Origin: G963675935 sp963823895 | Lineage (GTDB): Bacteria; Planctomycetota; Planctomycetia; Pirellulales; Thermoguttaceae | Length of the DNA: 64,000 bases | NCBI GenBank assembly: GCA_963823895.1 | Contig: CAWGNG010000038.1 | Location: 62,001-126,000 of the forward strand | Direction: 5' to 3' | In this document: piece by piece, positions 63,101-64,000 of the stretch | Numbering within the stretch: the first letter of the stretch is position 1 | How the letters are laid out: every line of letters starts with the position of its first letter | The notes under the pieces: generated by a model | What the model saw: only the letters and a program-made list of their open reading frames with translations | The model's database searches: none | Told to the model about the DNA's origin: nothing | Position numbers and translations under genes: made by a program

Positions 63101-63790
63101 GGCCGTGTTGCCCAGCACCCCGCTAATCGTAACCTGTTCGCCGTTGGTCAAACCGGTCGTGTTGACGGCGGTAATGGTGATGGGGCTCGTATTGCTGGCC
63201 GCGGTGATGGTTGTCGATTTGAAGCTGGCGCCCGTGGCCGGCGTGGGGATCATCGCGGTCTGCGTCCACGTGTCCGTCACGGGATTGAAGATCTCGGAGG
63301 TGCCCGTAAAGGGATGGGGCGTCGAGTATTCGCCGCCGATGGTAAAGACCCGGCCGTCCGGCAAGACCGCCGAAGTGTTGAACAGCCGTTGTTCGGGCGG
63401 GGTCAACCACGTTCCCGACAACGCCAACGAGGTCCACGCCCCATTGACGTAGTTTCCGGTGTTGGTGCTCGTGCCAGGGAAGGTGTTGCCCGTCGCGGTG
63501 GGCGCCAAGTCGAACCAAGTGTTGGACGACTGGTTTTGCCCTGCCTGGACCATCACCGAGCCGTCGCCCAACAGCGCCAGCGCTTGGGCGTAGCCGCCGG
63601 CGGGCCCCGATCCCGACGCCGCCAACGGCTGCCAGGTGCTCAGCAACGTGCGTTGTTCGAGCGATTCAACGAATCCGCGCCGCTCGCCGCTCAGCCATGA
63701 CTTGGACTTCTTCCGTGGGGAAAGCGAAAAACGCCGTGATTTCACACGAGATCGCATGGCTTTGCGTGACGACATGGCGGAAGTCTCCAT
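60158..63790 (-). CDS. Giant surface protein, N-terminal part (Kelch-like propeller, frameshifted)
   Basis: 1210 residues from METSAMSSRKAMRSRVKSRR; later Met codons are possible. A long basic N-region ends in FVESLEQRTLLSTWQPLAAS, the LEPR/ESLEQRxLLS motif common on planctomycete secreted giants. A Kelch/galactose-oxidase-like propeller follows (ALALLGDGSVMVQAGQNQ, AVLPDGRVFTIGGEYSTPHP, LPDGSILSYDIYG, LLPNGNAIFFGGNGHTAIYN). Three modules of the NGxxVTIxGVxGNTAANGxWTI type are inserted between blades. Then come Ca-binding-like beta repeats (FFGGAGNDQLDVDTSTSLLT). The frame is lost at about 60205-60215 (gcaagcctgctg), where SLLYNGVSGND continues in the other frame. Confidence 0.8.
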   Translation of the reverse strand: METSAMSSRKAMRSRVKSRRFSLSPRKKSKSWLSGERRGFVESLEQRTLLSTWQPLAASGSGPAGGYAQALALLGDGSVMVQAGQNQSSNTWFDLAPTATGNTFPGTSTNTGNYVNGAWTSLALSGTWLTPPEQRLFNTSAVLPDGRVFTIGGEYSTPHPFTGTSEIFNPVTDTWTQTAMIPTPATGASFKSTTITAASNTSPITITAVNTTGLTNGEQVTISGVLGNTAANGTWTIAGLTATTFTLTGSTGNGAYTSGGSFGVSQFGDDPIETLPNGTVLAGWFNGPQTYIYNPTTDTWTQTGSKLRGDSSDEETWVKLPDGSILSYDIYGSVNAGVFKAQRYVPATGTWVDASNLDGSNPPSLLSDGSPAASPALPNPGYAQGAELGPAFLLPNGNAIFFGGNGHTAIYNPTTNLWSAGPDMPTKPASSSISGATNISGTITGASNASPIVITVPSTAGLSNGDLVTIAGVTGNTAANGNWTILGLTGTTFQLKSSTGNGTYTGGGTWFAGITITTPSTTGLSNGQLVTIAGVGGNTAANGSWTITNLTGTSFQLVGPQGNGAYTSGGTWSTSQLSMDDAPGCMMANGHILLDLSPLGGLGAGGGYTFPAPSYIYDFDPATGIYTDVTPGGGISDNSDFLFMIALPSGQALVDNQAGPGGFQIYSPAGLPSDSWRPVITGVSNDGSGIYTLRGTQLNGISEGGSFGDEATMATNYPIIQLTDFAGNVYYATTSGWSSTGVDTGSTPESVNFTLPAGHTSISDFASIIVTANGIPSLPASIVAMSNFAENLYIRVSPSDSNFIEVWADGDSEVGTFPNNSSSPIAIFGDANNNQLVIDNSYGVVNTPITFDGGGSPGSPGDRMLVVGTTGDDTLTLTPTSTTTANMSIDGSALYSFTNIQQFSFFGGAGNDQLDVDTSTSLLTVPIFYDGDNGYNFVAGGFGDPPSQGNGFNTLVITQTGGATQTSDTYSVGPNIGQGSDVIVGGAGTQTIQFQNLAPVQDNVPSLSLTVNATPAANAINYAQGPGGGIFGSATMGLVTIDNQESYEFANKGSLTINGLAGSDEINLNDPTTPTGLVGGITVDGGDPTASDTLIVNGTVAQDTVNITPTAADGGTVAISGLPTITFTAIENLMYNGQGGNDLLTIAVPAASTTIYSPGATPDAASVQVASLVPIAYTNLGDGGQSVQLSAAGAAQACCTTVSAATTYLR

Positions 63791-64000
63791 TGCTGTGCCG
63801 ACTCGCGAGAGGCCGAGTCGGCGGTGAGGGGCGTCAAACCGGCGGTATATTCAACACACGCTTCACGGTGATACAAACTCGATGCGTTGCGTGATGATAG
63901 CACAACCTGATAGCGCGGTGTACCCACCAGCCGTTGGCGACAAGCAGGAACAAGCGCGAGGGCAAGCCCTCGAAGCCACCGGCAAATGCCGTGGAACCCG

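Noticed and set aside
1..64000. tRNA, rRNA or riboswitch genes
   Set aside because: None recognised by reading; a covariance-model scan (tRNAscan, Rfam) would be needed to exclude small ones.

Overview
The window looks like a GC-rich planctomycete chromosome, most likely of the Pirellula/Lacipirellula type. Support for this comes from a PVM-type bacterial microcompartment (BMC) operon, a secreted protein with a dockerin-like repeat and a PEP-CTERM tail, an N-terminal ESLEQRTLLS motif on a giant surface protein, a redoxin-fold protein without cysteines, a DUF6057-like/PD40 cytochrome pair, and many dispersed palindromes of the GTGGGGCAGAC...GTCTGCCCCAC kind. No rRNA, tRNA or CRISPR array was recognised.

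Layout. 1-4386: a sugar-acid catabolic group on the minus strand (XylR-like regulator, enolase-superfamily dehydratase, class II aldolase, tandem RidA protein). 4407-7937: a membrane protein of DUF6057 type and a PD40/CxxCH protein. 8580-13132 (plus): a TlpA/redoxin-like TPR protein and a phage-like beta-helix lipoprotein. 13186-18627 (minus): a sensory cluster of two response regulators and two histidine kinases. 18934-19526: a BON protein and CsrA. 19900-22628 (minus): tyrosine phenol-lyase, a DUF3795 protein and a Tat-exported TIM-barrel protein. 22741-30280 (minus): an aspartyl-protease-like PEP-CTERM protein, thiL-tsaE, an HtrA-like protease, a lipoprotein and queG. 30359-35234 (plus): two lipoproteins, a short SecA paralogue and an unknown exported protein. 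35468-36621: an IS110-type transposase with structured flanks. 37398-46365: a methyltransferase-like membrane protein, hydrolases, an MFS exporter, a PcrA-type helicase and a glycosyltransferase-like membrane protein. 46776-54753 (plus): DeoR regulator plus the BMC operon. 54750-63790 (minus): one roughly 3000-residue surface protein, split by a frameshift.

The BMC operon is the functional centre. The class II aldolase would cleave fuculose/rhamnulose-1-phosphate to DHAP and lactaldehyde. The CoA-acylating aldehyde dehydrogenase and PduL would convert lactaldehyde to lactyl-phosphate, and AckA would recover ATP, inside a shell of two BMC-H and three BMC-P proteins. Four proteins carry a terminal amphipathic helix that looks like an encapsulation peptide, including an RpiB-like protein of unknown role. 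The spacers of this operon hold an unusual set of repeats: two composite heptamer/octamer arrays with G-quadruplex potential immediately before ackA and the aldehyde dehydrogenase gene, unrelated palindromes in the other gaps, and a heptamer array inside the RpiB-like reading frame.

Caution: nine apparent single-base frameshifts interrupt seven otherwise well-conserved genes. The simplest reading is residual indel error in the assembly, so broken reading frames here should not be taken as real pseudogenes without raw-read support.
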